Part shown: piece after piece, positions 1-7,736 of the stretch | How positions within the stretch are numbered: position 1 is the stretch's first letter | How the letters are laid out: each line of letters starts with the position of its first letter | Made by a program: the position numbers and the translations under genes | NCBI GenBank assembly: GCA_947259225.1 | Contig: CAMYLK010000012.1 | Location: 1-64,000 of the forward strand | Source of the DNA: an uncultured Desulfobulbaceae bacterium | GTDB lineage: Bacteria > Desulfobacterota > Desulfobulbia > Desulfobulbales > Desulfobulbaceae | Direction: 5' to 3' | DNA: 64,000 nucleotides | Notes under the pieces: model-generated | Seen by the model: only the letters and a program-made list of their open reading frames with translations | Databases searched by the model: none | What the model was told of the DNA's origin: nothing

Positions 1-1
1 G

Positions 2-94
2 TACGTTGAGGTTTTTTACAACCGACAAAGACGGCATGAATTTTTGAATTACATGACACCAGTAGAGTACGAAAAGAAATTTGGCTGCAATTAA
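2..94 (+). mobile_element. 3' end of an IS3-family transposase (OrfB, rve domain), truncated by window edge
   Basis: The first open frame gives a peptide with the block VFYNRQRRHEFLNYMTPVEY followed by a short tail and TAA at 92-94. This is the typical C-terminus of IS3-family DDE transposases (integrase core, ORF B), which end in a YNxxRxHxxLxYxTPxEY motif. Only about 30 residues are inside the window, so completeness cannot be judged. The bases after the stop, about 95-120, with CCGTTTTATCGGGGGAACCT, look like the terminal inverted repeat that closes such elements. The element therefore ends almost exactly at the start codon of the next gene. Confidence 0.8.
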
Positions 95-120
95 ATCGTC
101 CGTTTTATCGGGGGAACCTC
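95..120. repeat. probable right terminal inverted repeat of the IS3-type element
   Basis: A GC-punctuated end sequence (TCCGTTTTATCGGGGGAACC) lies between the transposase stop and the ATG at 121. IS3-group ends often carry CCCCGATAAAACGGA-type sequence on the other strand. The left end is outside the window, so the pairing and the target duplication cannot be checked. Confidence 0.5.
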
Positions 121-1347
121 ATGGAGACCCGAATTTTGAGCGACTTTATTCCTGAGCAGGAGCTTGCTTCCCGGTGGGACAGGTGCAAAAAACTCCTTCA
201 TGAATTTATCCCTCAAGCCCAGGGGATATTAGTATTCTCCCGTTTGAATATTTATTATTTCACTGGTTCATTTGCCAGCGGAGTTTTTTGGCTGCCTCTC
301 AATGGTGAACCCGTCTTATTTTGCAGGCGTGGGAAAGAAAGAGCGAAAATTGAGTCACCCATAAATCATATTTACTCATTAAAATCATATCGTGATATTG
401 AAACAATTCTTAACGATTTGGGTTGTTTTTTACCTGAAGTGGCCGCAGCTGAAATGAATGGGTTGTCATGGGCTCTCTCAAGCAGCCTCACCAAACACCT
501 CTCTAACAATCAATTCGTTTCGGCAGATAAAATGATAGCTATAAGTCGTGCCAAAAAGTCAGAATGGGAACTTAGGCACCTTCGGGAAGCAGGCTCCAAA
601 CATGAAAGATGTTTAACCGAGCTGCTGCCTCCTTTAATTCATGAAGGTATAAGTGAGCTTGAGATATGTCATAAAATTTCGGAGGTATTCTTTTCCGAAG
701 GACATCTTGGAATTTTACGGATGGAAAATTATGGAGAAGAAGTATTTCTTGGACATGTCTCGGTTGGGGACAGCGCCAATTATCCCAGTGTTTTTAATGG
801 TCCGGTTGGACTTCGAGGTGTTCATCCATCAACACCTCATATGGGGTCTGCAGAAGTTAAGTGGACCGCGGGGAAACCGCTTACTATAGATAACGGATTT
901 ACTCTTGCCGGTTACATAACCGATAAGACACAAGTGTACTGGCTTGGCAAGATAGAAAACATCCCACAGAAGGCCAGAGAGGCACATAACTTTTGTATCG
1001 ACCTGCAAAATCAAATTGCAGAACTTTTAAAGCCAGGAGTACCGCCAAGTGAGATCTGGAAGCATTGCCTTGCTGAGGTTGAGCGTTCTGAGTGGAATGA
1101 TGGCTTCATGGGGTGCGGGAAAAACAAAGTTTTTTTTGTAGGTCATGGAATTGGACTTGCCATAGATGAATATCCGGTTTTGGCAAAAGGATTCGATTTA
1201 CCCCTTGAAGAAGGGATGACAATTGCTGTTGAACCTAAAATTGGTATCCCTGGTTTTGGTATGGTGGGAGTTGAAAACACTTTTGAAGTTACACCAGAGG
1301 GAGGAAAATCCCTAACCGGAGAAAAATTCGATATAATAACCGTTTAA
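121..1347 (+). CDS. M24-family metallopeptidase (Xaa-Pro aminopeptidase/dipeptidase-like)
   Basis: A 408-residue protein with the two-domain plan of aminopeptidase P and prolidase. An N-terminal creatinase-like domain (about 1-140) is followed by a pita-bread catalytic domain (about 150-400). The five expected metal ligands are visible: D257 (TIDNG), D268 (ITDKT), H342 (GHGIGL), E371 (AVEPKIG) and E385 (GVENTF). A dinuclear metal site cutting Xaa-Pro bonds is therefore likely, in the cytoplasm because no signal peptide is seen. The ATG abuts the IS end, so native promoter and ribosome-site sequence may have been replaced by insertion-element sequence. No partner gene is adjacent, and the gene heads the suspected cassette series. 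The exact substrate is not deducible. Confidence 0.88.
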   Translation: METRILSDFIPEQELASRWDRCKKLLHEFIPQAQGILVFSRLNIYYFTGSFASGVFWLPLNGEPVLFCRRGKERAKIESPINHIYSLKSYRDIETILNDLGCFLPEVAAAEMNGLSWALSSSLTKHLSNNQFVSADKMIAISRAKKSEWELRHLREAGSKHERCLTELLPPLIHEGISELEICHKISEVFFSEGHLGILRMENYGEEVFLGHVSVGDSANYPSVFNGPVGLRGVHPSTPHMGSAEVKWTAGKPLTIDNGFTLAGYITDKTQVYWLGKIENIPQKAREAHNFCIDLQNQIAELLKPGVPPSEIWKHCLAEVERSEWNDGFMGCGKNKVFFVGHGIGLAIDEYPVLAKGFDLPLEEGMTIAVEPKIGIPGFGMVGVENTFEVTPEGGKSLTGEKFDIITV

Positions 1348-1360
1348 ATTAGAGCAAAAA

Positions 1361-1433
1361 GCATGACAACCGGGTCGAGTTTGACGGGTAAAACTGTGGT
1401 TTGCCGCATCTCACCCAAAACGTTCATATGGCT
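1361..1433. other. attC-like recombination site 1 (integron cassette boundary)
   Basis: The left arm AACCGGGTCGAG (1368-1379) faces a right arm CTCACCC (1410-1416) followed by AAAACGTT. When folded, GGGT(C)GAG pairs with CTCACCC and leaves one extrahelical C, the hallmark of attC hairpins. The site starts 14 bases after the stop of the M24 gene. The core GTTCATA is degenerate, so this is a weaker example than the one at 4352. The stretch 1434-1684 holds no convincing gene. It ends with a GTTAGCT core-like sequence at about 1665-1671, just before the next start. Confidence 0.45.
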
Positions 1434-1684
1434 GTGCGTTTGTCAAGTGCACGGACCTATCCAGTTCTCTTTTTTTGAGATTCACAATTAATTCAACATA
1501 AAGGGACCAGAGAGCATGAGCAGATTCAACAGGGTGAGCGGTATACCCGCAGACAGTGTATGCTCATATTCGTGGACTGGTTACCAGCATTTTCTAAAGT
1601 CACCGCGGCATTATCTCTCAATCTAGGTTCGAGCGCTCGTTCAGTAATGAAGTTAGCTCATAACGTTAGCTGAAAGAAATTAAT

Positions 1685-2338
1685 ATGACAACTGCCAGAA
1701 TGCCACCCGGCCTTTGGGTCGGTCAGCTAATACACTTCTCCTGCTTGACATCTCTCCTCATCTTGACATGGGCAATTTGGTCATATCTGGGCGAACCATT
1801 TACAGCCGTTTTAGTGTGTGCAGTAGCTTTTCCCGTTGTACACCAGGTTTTTGTATGGTTGGCATGGCGGCTCGAACTCCGATCCTCAGCGATAAGTAAG
1901 ACGATTGGCTTCCGAGGTTATGTCGCAATTTTCTTCCTGTTATTTGCAGGCCGATTCATTTCACTGTTTGCCCTGGCCTGGATCGACAGGGGAAGCCTCA
2001 ACCTCCATATTCTCCCGCAGACTGTCTTAACAGTGCTTCCCTCCCTCCTCGGGCTCTACGCCATGTACAGCGTTAAACGATACTTCGGAATGATACGGGC
2101 CGCCGGCGCCGACCATTTTGATCCGCGATACCGCGACATGCCCTTCGTGAAGGAGGGAATTTTTCGATTTACGAATAACGGAATGTATGTCTACGCTTTT
2201 CTATTGTTTTGGACCATCGCTGTAGGATTCAATTCGGCAGCAGCACTCACCGTTGCAGCATTTAGTCACGCTTATATCTGGGTCCATTTTTACGCTACCG
2301 AAAAACCTGACATGAACTTTTTATACGCCTCAGCTTAA
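1685..2338 (+). CDS. integral membrane protein resembling isoprenylcysteine/phospholipid methyltransferases (ICMT/PEMT-like)
   Basis: A 217-residue, strongly hydrophobic protein with about six membrane segments (near 12-32, 38-62, 78-98, 108-128, 165-185 and 187-205). The C-terminal block ending FYATEKPDMNFLY resembles the cofactor-binding end of membrane methyltransferases of the ICMT/PEMT type, in which a His/Arg and an E-rich tail bind S-adenosylmethionine. The motif fit is partial, so the reaction is uncertain. The ATG lies 13-20 bases after a GTTAGCT core-like sequence and the gene is followed by an attC-like repeat, as expected for a one-gene cassette. No functional partner is adjacent. 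Confidence 0.55.
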   Translation: MTTARMPPGLWVGQLIHFSCLTSLLILTWAIWSYLGEPFTAVLVCAVAFPVVHQVFVWLAWRLELRSSAISKTIGFRGYVAIFFLLFAGRFISLFALAWIDRGSLNLHILPQTVLTVLPSLLGLYAMYSVKRYFGMIRAAGADHFDPRYRDMPFVKEGIFRFTNNGMYVYAFLLFWTIAVGFNSAAALTVAAFSHAYIWVHFYATEKPDMNFLYASA

Positions 2339-2389
2339 GGTTCAGAGCCGATGAACATGGATGTGCCAAGCGCTCTGCGACCATCATGA

Positions 2390-2495
2390 TGGCCAACCAG
2401 TCACTAAACGGACAGTCCGACCCATGCTACTTTTTCAAACGTCTCCCGTTCGCTTGCTTTTGGACATGCTTTTCCGCTGGCCAGTCAGGTTATCG
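2390..2495. other. attC-like recombination site 2
   Basis: The left end AACCAGTCACTAAACGGAC (2395-2413) and right end TTTTCCGCTGGCCAGTCAGG (about 2470-2489) run into a GTTATCG core at 2489-2495. Both ends closely match the site at 5285-5384: the left arms share AACCAG.CACTAA.C.GGAC and the right arms share TTTTCCG.TGGCC. Two related copies bracketing unrelated genes is what cassette-borne attC sites look like. The next gene starts 44 bases downstream. Confidence 0.5.
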
Positions 2496-2538
2496 TTATG
2501 ATATCCTGTCGAACAAACTGAAAAGTAAGGAAACTATC

Positions 2539-2997
2539 ATGGCTAGAGTCAAGCTAAACAAACAAGCGCCCGAATTTACTTCTCTCAATTTTAACGGAAA
2601 AAGCGTTTCACTTTCAGATTTTACCGACCGGATGAATGTGCTGCTGATTTTCAATCGTAGTTTTTCTTGACCTTTCAGCCGTAGGCATCTGGCACAGTTG
2701 TGCCAGGATTATCAAGATTTCATAAAATTGAATACAGAAATAATCGTTGTTGGATCTGAGAAGTCAGAACCTTTTCAGAAATACTGGATGGAGGAAGATT
2801 TCCCGTTTATCGGGTTACCTGATCCGGAACACATAATTCAAAAATTGTATGGACAAGAGGTTAAGCCGCTTAAGCTGGGCAGAATGCCTGCACAGGTGCT
2901 TGTTGATAAGTCAGGCATAATCCGGTATGTGCATTACGGTGATTCCATGGTTGATATTCCTTCGAATAAAGAGATAACGAATCTGATAAAACAATAG
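2539..2997 (+). CDS. selenocysteine-containing peroxiredoxin-like protein (AhpC/TSA, thioredoxin fold), UGA at codon 44
   Basis: One reading frame runs from ATG 2539 (ribosome site TAAGGA just upstream) to TAG 2995-2997, interrupted only by TGA at 2668-2670. Read through as selenocysteine, it gives 152 residues. The block LLIFNRSFS-Sec-PFSRRHL matches the peroxidatic site of AhpC/TSA proteins, where relatives have FxRxFxCPFCRRH, so Sec replaces the catalytic Cys exactly. The sequence continues with normal peroxiredoxin features (GLPDP at about residue 96, then RMPAQVLVDKSGIIRYVHYG). A perfect 7-bp hairpin with an AGTT loop follows the UGA at bSECIS distance. Predicted role: thiol-dependent peroxide reduction in the cytoplasm. 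The second Cys of the usual CPFC is Ser here, so the reductant or resolving residue differs. A longer start at 2386 has no ribosome site and is rejected. Confidence 0.85.
2688..2707 (+). promoter_or_regulatory. bSECIS hairpin of the peroxiredoxin gene
   Basis: Stem CTGGCAC (2689-2695), loop AGTT (2696-2699), stem GTGCCAG (2700-2706), extendable by one U-G pair. The apical loop starts 25 bases after the UGA and has G in its second position. That fits the bacterial SECIS rule of a 16-37 base spacing and a G in the first two loop bases. Confidence 0.8.
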
Positions 2998-3143
2998 AAG
3001 CACGCATGGCTCTTTATTAAAACAATATAATCCGCGCGAATGCCTCCAGCGGCACGTGATTTCTGTCGCCGGGTAGATAAAAATAGACTTGTGGATGGAG
3101 AAGCTGTCACTGATGGCCAACAATACTATTATTTTATAACACC

Positions 3144-4349
3144 ATGAACGGATCAATTGTATCCATAGTCCTTTTTGGAGTTTCAGGCCTCGTCGCCCTC
3201 AATGCATTGTCTTATTATTCCCATCGCTGGATGATCTTTCCAGATATTGTCTGGATTCTTCTTTTAGGAGTCCTTTATGGAGGCGTTAGCCACTTTTTTG
3301 ACTGGGGACTGCCAGAGTTACATTTAAACCCTGAACTTGTGCTTTATGCCTTTGTCCCTCTACTTATTTTTGCTTCTACCCAAAAAATCTGCCTCTTTAA
3401 TGTTCGAAAAATACTCATCCCCGCTTCTCTCATTGGCAGTGTGGGAATTCTTATCAGCATGGGGATTATTGGAGCAACTCTCCATTTTCTTTTCGATATA
3501 GCGTGGTTAGAAGCTTTGCTTTTTGGGGCTATTATTTCAGCTACAGATCCTCTTGCAGTAGGAGCTTTACTTCACAGCAACGAAAATGTAAGCCCACTTC
3601 AAAAGCTTTTGATTGAAGGAGAATCAATTTTTAATGATGGTTTTGTTGTTACCGTTTTCGGTATTTTATCGCTTGTTCTTTTTAAGGGAGAATCTTTTAG
3701 TTTAGTAGAAAGTGGAGGAAGTTTTCTCTACCATGTAACAGGGGCTTTGCTGTTAGGATTTGCTTTGGGGCGAGGAGCTCGTTGGCTCTTGAAGGTATGG
3801 CATGAAGAGCATTTTACTCTTCGAACCAACATTACTTTATCTCTTGCATTTGGCAGCTATATTCTGGCAGAGACTTTCCATTTTTCGGGAATTCTGGCAG
3901 TTTTTTCCTCTGCCTTAGCTTATGGCTACAAGCCCAAAAAAGATGATCACAATAAACACACCCTGAGACATATCTGGGATTATTTTGAATATATTGCTAA
4001 TTCTGCTTTATTCTTCCTTTTAGGAGCCAGTTTTTTAAGTCAGGCTTCTTTTGAAAGCCTTTCTGCCTCCTTGATCATAGCGGCGCTCCTACTCTTATTT
4101 GTTTCTCGTTTTGGAGCACTCCTGGCCCTTTTCCCTTTTATAAGAATAGAAGATCAAAAACTTTCCCAAAAAGAGTTCTTGCTACTCAATTTTGCTGGTG
4201 CGAGAGGTGCCGTTTCTATTGCTTTAATTCTTTTACTTCCTGGCTCTTTTCCGCTCAAACCCCACTTCCTATCTTTAGCTTTTGTTATGATTTTATTCTC
4301 GCTTGTGGTTTATCCTCTTATTATGCAAAGAATACTAAAAACAAAATAA
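3144..4349 (+). CDS. cation:proton antiporter of the CPA1/NhaP type
   Basis: A 401-residue polytopic membrane protein with about 11-12 hydrophobic segments and no cytoplasmic tail. Diagnostic blocks are the ion-site motif ISATDPLAVGAL (about 132-143), EGESIFNDGF (about 158-167), which holds the conserved Asp of CPA1 exchangers, and LLNFAGARGAVSIAL near residue 360. The likely role is Na+ (or K+)/H+ exchange at the inner membrane. Length is at the short end for NhaP, consistent with lack of a C-terminal regulatory domain. The gene is AT-rich compared with the rest of the window, stands alone, and is followed by the clearest attC-like site. Base composition and context suggest it was acquired as a cassette. 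Confidence 0.85.
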   Translation: MNGSIVSIVLFGVSGLVALNALSYYSHRWMIFPDIVWILLLGVLYGGVSHFFDWGLPELHLNPELVLYAFVPLLIFASTQKICLFNVRKILIPASLIGSVGILISMGIIGATLHFLFDIAWLEALLFGAIISATDPLAVGALLHSNENVSPLQKLLIEGESIFNDGFVVTVFGILSLVLFKGESFSLVESGGSFLYHVTGALLLGFALGRGARWLLKVWHEEHFTLRTNITLSLAFGSYILAETFHFSGILAVFSSALAYGYKPKKDDHNKHTLRHIWDYFEYIANSALFFLLGASFLSQASFESLSASLIIAALLLLFVSRFGALLALFPFIRIEDQKLSQKEFLLLNFAGARGAVSIALILLLPGSFPLKPHFLSLAFVMILFSLVVYPLIMQRILKTK

Positions 4350-4351
4350 AA

Positions 4352-4440
4352 ACCTAACCATGGGTTCGAGCGGGACACGATAAAGCGCTGTCGATTTTCT
4401 GCAAATTCAGGTGGCGCGCACCTCAACCCGGTTGTTATGT
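4352..4440. other. attC-like recombination site 3 (best example)
   Basis: ACCTAAC (4352-4358) matches the RYYYAAC consensus of an attC outer box. The arm continues TGGGTTCGAG (4361-4370). The opposing arm CCTCAACCCGGTTGTTA lies at 4421-4437 and ends with the GTTATGT core-like box at 4434-4440. Folded, TAAC pairs with GTTA, and GGGTT(C)GAG pairs with CTCAACCC leaving one extrahelical C. Total size is about 89 bases. The next coding region begins about 60 bases on. Confidence 0.6.
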
Positions 4441-4501
4441 GCTCAAGTAATTATCCGTAACAGTAGCAATGTTATTCATTTTAACTTGAATAGGAGTAAT
4501 C

Positions 4502-5290
4502 ATAGAAACTATAAGCATATTGGGAAGTGGTTGGCTAGGGCTTCCATTAGCCGAACATTTTGTTTTGAAAGGGCACCATGTTAAAGCTTCGACAACATCA
4601 GAAAGTCGCCTATCAGAACTAACGTCTATCAATGTGGAACCATTCATCCTTGACGTTGGGAGGTTGCCCGGTAACGTTCAAACCTTCCTCCAAACAGATA
4701 TCTTAATAATCAACATACCGTCAAAGGATTCAGGTGCTTTTAGTAATCTGGCAAGACAAATAGAAAAATCTAAAATTGAAAAAATATTATTTATCAGTTC
4801 TACTTCGGTTTACGAAAACAAAAATAAAACAGTATCAGAGTCGGATGGTGAAGAATCATCCCCAAGCCCCTTACTCACAATTGAAAACCTGTTCAGGAGC
4901 ATCGGTAAACTCAAAACCACAATTGTTCGATTTGGAGGGTTAATTGGTTACAGCCGAAACCCTGGTAAGTTTTTTAGCAAGGGAAGGGTTGTCCAGAATC
5001 CTGACGCAAATGTAAATCTTATTCATCGTGACGATTGTATTGGGATTATCAGTCAAATTGTCGAGCAAAAAGTTTGGGGTGAAGTCTTTAATTGTTGTAC
5101 TGATACTCATCCCACAAAAAGGGAATTCTATACTCATGCGTCAAAATCCATCGGGTTCCCTACTCCGGAGTTTGGAGATTCAGGCGCTAACTCGTTTAAA
5201 ATAATTAGTAATCAAAAAGTGAAGCAGATCTTAAATTACACATTCTTGCACCCGGATTTAATGAAACTAGACTTTGAGAAAAACACATAA
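4502..5290 (+). CDS. NAD(P)-dependent epimerase/reductase-like protein (extended SDR, YeeZ-like), non-standard start
   Basis: About 262 residues with an N-terminal Rossmann nucleotide-binding turn (ILGSGWLGLPLAEHF), a strand ending FISSTSVYENKN carrying the SDR-type Ser and Tyr, and a C-terminal FNCCTDTHPTKREFY segment. This resembles the short epimerase-like YeeZ family. The substrate is unknown. An in-frame TGA at 4487-4489 limits the start to 4490-4520. The AGGAG at 4492-4496 is spaced correctly for ATA at 4502. The only standard codon, TTG at 4520, would cut into the first Rossmann strand. I place the start at the ATA with low certainty. The gene is flanked by attC-like sites on both sides. 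Confidence 0.7.
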   Translation: METISILGSGWLGLPLAEHFVLKGHHVKASTTSESRLSELTSINVEPFILDVGRLPGNVQTFLQTDILIINIPSKDSGAFSNLARQIEKSKIEKILFISSTSVYENKNKTVSESDGEESSPSPLLTIENLFRSIGKLKTTIVRFGGLIGYSRNPGKFFSKGRVVQNPDANVNLIHRDDCIGIISQIVEQKVWGEVFNCCTDTHPTKREFYTHASKSIGFPTPEFGDSGANSFKIISNQKVKQILNYTFLHPDLMKLDFEKNT

Positions 5291-5384
5291 CCAGGCACTA
5301 ATCCGGACCACTGGAGATGGGTGCTTTTCCCAGGGCGCGTACCTACCCTGCACTGCTCAAATGTTTTCCGGTGGCCGGTTAGCT
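5285..5384. other. attC-like recombination site 4
   Basis: ACATAAC (5285-5291) overlaps the preceding stop codon. The left arm AACCAGGCACTAATCCGGAC (5289-5308) pairs in part with TTTTCCGGTGGCCGGTTAGC (5364-5383): ACC/GGT, GGC(-)AC/GTGGCC and CCGG/CCGG, with unpaired bases between. The end is a GTTAGCT core, part of the palindrome GGTTAGCTAACC at 5377-5388. It is related in sequence to the site at 2390-2495. Confidence 0.55.
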
Positions 5385-5422
5385 AACCGTTCGAAAAACA
5401 GAACGATTAAATAGAGGTGATT

Positions 5423-5977
5423 ATGAGCCAGAACTTCACAAAATTTGCTTTTACGAAAAGCGTTAAAGAGGCACAGACGCAATATGGTTCCAGAAAATCC
5501 TATGCCCGCTTAGAAGAATCAGGCGATCGCTATAATTTAACAGAAACAGAAATTCCTTTCATCGAATCTAGAGATAGTTTTTATATGGCCACCGTCGGAG
5601 AGAACGGTTGGCCTTACGTTCAGTTTAGGGGAGGCCCCAAAGGGTTTCTCAAAATTCTCGACAACACGACTTTAGGGATGGCTGATTTTCGTGGAAATCG
5701 GCAATATATAAGTGTCGGCAATATAAATGCCAGCAAGAAAGTATCACTATTCCTCATTGATTATCCATCGAAGCGACGATTGAAAATTTGGGCAGAAGCT
5801 GAAGTGTTGGAGACAAATGATTATCCGGAATTATTGGTAAAACTAAGTTTGCCCAATTATGAGGAAGTCATTGAACGTCTCATTGTTTTTAAAGTCCAGG
5901 CATACGATTGGAATTGCCCGCAGCACATCACACCACGGTTTACAGAAGAAGAAATTAAGCAATTGATTGTCACCTAA
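5423..5977 (+). CDS. pyridoxamine 5'-phosphate oxidase-fold (FMN-binding split-barrel) protein
   Basis: A 184-residue soluble protein. The segment SFYMATVGENGWPYVQFRGGPKG (given in part: SFYMATVGENGWPYVQ) and the later LGMADFRGNRQYISVGN are typical of the split-barrel flavoprotein family in which FMN or F420 binds at a dimer interface. It ends in a PxH-like stretch, DWNCPQHITPRF, common in this subgroup. The reaction cannot be named. The start is the ATG at 5423, with AGAGG six bases upstream, rather than the GTG at 5417. It sits 38 bases after an attC-like core. The stop lies in a sequence matching RYYYAAC (ACCTAAC, 5970-5976), so another recombination site may follow, but its partner arm is not clear. 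Confidence 0.8.
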   Translation: MSQNFTKFAFTKSVKEAQTQYGSRKSYARLEESGDRYNLTETEIPFIESRDSFYMATVGENGWPYVQFRGGPKGFLKILDNTTLGMADFRGNRQYISVGNINASKKVSLFLIDYPSKRRLKIWAEAEVLETNDYPELLVKLSLPNYEEVIERLIVFKVQAYDWNCPQHITPRFTEEEIKQLIVT

Positions 5978-6089
5978 CGATTTCGGAACGATTTCGGGGG
6001 ACACCTTACTTAATTCCAACCAATAAATGCATCGGAAGAACCGCAGATGTTTCCGTTCTGTATAATAATAATCAGGAAATAACATACAG

Positions 6090-6683
6090 ATGAAAGTACT
6101 GGTAATACTTGCTCATCCGGATCCGGGAAGTTTCAACCACGCAATAGCTTCGACTGCCATTGAAACTCTCAAGGAGAGTGGCCATGATGTCATTTTTCAC
6201 GATCTCTATACAGAAAACTTTGATCCCATTTTACCTTCCGAAGAAATACCGAAAGATATTTCTTTGCCCTCTGAGATAGAAAATCATTGTGGAGAAATTT
6301 CAAATGCTGGTGGCATTATCATTGTTCATCCTAATTGGTGGGGACAGCCTCCGGCAATTTTGAAAGGATGGATCGACAGAGTTATTCGCCCTGGTGTTGC
6401 ATATGAGTTCATTGAGGAAGATAAAGGGGAAGGAGTTCCAATTGGTTTATTGAAAGCAAAAACGGCGATAATCTTCAATACCTCAAATACTGCAACGGAA
6501 AGAGAAAAAAAGGTGTTCGGTGATCCTCTTGAAACCATATGGAAGAACTGTATTTTTGACCTTTGTGGTGTAGAAAAATTCTACCGGCGAACGTTTAACA
6601 TAATAGTGACAAGCTCAGGTAATCAAAGAAAAAAGTGGCTAGAGGAAGTTCGTCAGATAATTGAAGAGTATTATAAAAAATGA
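6090..6683 (+). CDS. NAD(P)H-dependent quinone/flavin oxidoreductase (flavodoxin-like fold, KefF/MdaB type)
   Basis: A 197-residue cytoplasmic protein. The N-terminal MKVLVILAHPDPGSFNHA is the FMN phosphate-binding loop of the NAD(P)H dehydrogenase (quinone) family. HPNWWGQPPAILKGWIDR near residues 82-99 and the GVAYEF segment are also diagnostic. Such enzymes do two-electron reduction of quinones or azo/nitro compounds, or act as ancillary subunits of K+ efflux systems. No Kef transporter is adjacent, although a cation antiporter is present earlier in the array. It is the last gene of the plus-strand AT-rich series. Confidence 0.85.
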   Translation: MKVLVILAHPDPGSFNHAIASTAIETLKESGHDVIFHDLYTENFDPILPSEEIPKDISLPSEIENHCGEISNAGGIIIVHPNWWGQPPAILKGWIDRVIRPGVAYEFIEEDKGEGVPIGLLKAKTAIIFNTSNTATEREKKVFGDPLETIWKNCIFDLCGVEKFYRRTFNIIVTSSGNQRKKWLEEVRQIIEEYYKK

Positions 6684-7125
6684 TACTTAGCACATATCCG
6701 ATCAACGGAGAGGGATAACACAAAGGCATGGGGTCAGGCTTGACTTGTTGACACATTAAAAGGGCGACTTATAAGTCGTTTTCCCATTGGCATTTGCTGA
6801 GCACCGGAAAGATGCCGATAAAGGATTTTAAGCTGTTTGAGCAAAGCGAGTTCTTAAAATCCCGGCAGCTTTTAAGAGCGCAAGGAAGTCCGAAGGACCC
6901 AATGCCACGGGCGTCATTTTTTTTGTTCGTTTTTTTGGACGAGCAAAAAAATGAACAAACAAAGCAAATAATTGGCAGAGCTTACTTTCTCTGACCTGGC
7001 CCAGTGGACAGGGTTTAAAATTTCATATTAAACTGGCGAACAAGTCGCTGCACAAGGATTACCAGCCCTACCAGGCTGTCAATCTGTGGCCCGGATCGTT
7101 ACTCCAGAATCAACCAATAATCTAC
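6684..7125. repeat. gene-free stretch with palindromes, at the edge of the cassette region
   Basis: No convincing gene is present. Visible structure: the palindrome CGACTTATAAGTCG (about 6763-6776), and an AT-rich inverted repeat GTTC-TTTTTTT / AAAAAAA-GAAC around 6927-6957 that could act as a terminator-like hairpin on either strand. There is also a GGGTCAGGCTTGACTTGTTG block at 6730-6749 resembling palindromic repeats that accompany REP-type transposases in related bacteria. A 66-codon frame at 6794 lacks a ribosome site and protein-like composition. Confidence 0.4.
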
Positions 7126-7662
7126 TCAGCCGAGCGGATAGACTTCCTCGATATAATGCTTTGCCCCTTTATTACTCAACACACTGGAATAGAGCAGAAA
7201 CTCGCTAACCGAAAAATCTTCGGTGATGAAAAGGCCGTGATGTGAGAGGAAGGCACCTACTTTTGATGGCGGGGTATTTTTCAAACGGGCCAGGGTGATA
7301 TGCGGGGAAAATTTCCGTCCTTCAGGCTCAAGCCCTGTACGGACCAGGACAGACTCGACGCGTTTACGGAGCAGGAAAAGCTGTTCATTTTTGCTGATAC
7401 CAACCCAAACAACCCGGGGCTTCCCCCGTGGAGGAAAAAAACCAACACCTTCAAGCCGCAGTGGGAAAAGTTCGCTCCGCACTTCTGCAAGCGCTTCACG
7501 AACATCCTGAAAGACCATAGCATCGACATCACCGATAAACCGGAGAGTGAGGTGAAGCTGCTCCGGCTCCACCCACCTGGCACCCGGCAGACCGAAGCAT
7601 AGAGGGGCAAGCCTGTTTTTAACCGGCGTCGGGAGATCAATGGCAACAAAGAGTCTTGGCAT
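7126..7662 (-). CDS. thpR: RNA 2',3'-cyclic phosphodiesterase (2H phosphoesterase, LigT/ThpR)
   Basis: A 178-residue protein, the usual size of ThpR. It carries the two tetrapeptides that define 2H phosphoesterases: HLTL (about residue 37) and HITL (about residue 122). It also has the N-terminal MPRLFVAIDLP and the EPEGRKFSPH block. The enzyme opens 2',3'-cyclic phosphate RNA ends and can reverse 2'-5' ligation in vitro. It is divergent from the ABC permease gene at 7737 with about 74 bases between them. It stands alone, and nothing in the sequence indicates specific regulation. Confidence 0.9.
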   Translation of the reverse strand: MPRLFVAIDLPTPVKNRLAPLCFGLPGARWVEPEQLHLTLRFIGDVDAMVFQDVREALAEVRSELFPLRLEGVGFFPPRGKPRVVWVGISKNEQLFLLRKRVESVLVRTGLEPEGRKFSPHITLARLKNTPPSKVGAFLSHHGLFITEDFSVSEFLLYSSVLSNKGAKHYIEEVYPLG

Positions 7663-7736
7663 TACTATATGTAAAAACCTCTTAAAAAGGACTATGTAAT
7701 CGAGAAAATCTTATGTTATAGGAAATTGTAACAGCC

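Noticed and set aside
2386..2670. Separate 94-codon gene ending at the TGA in front of the peroxiredoxin remainder
   Set aside because: The upstream part has no ribosome site or family signal; the region from 2539 and the part after the TGA make one peroxiredoxin when the TGA is Sec, with a bSECIS hairpin.
6794..6994. 66-codon frame in the boundary region
   Set aside because: No ribosome site, low-complexity Phe run, and overlap with an inverted repeat.
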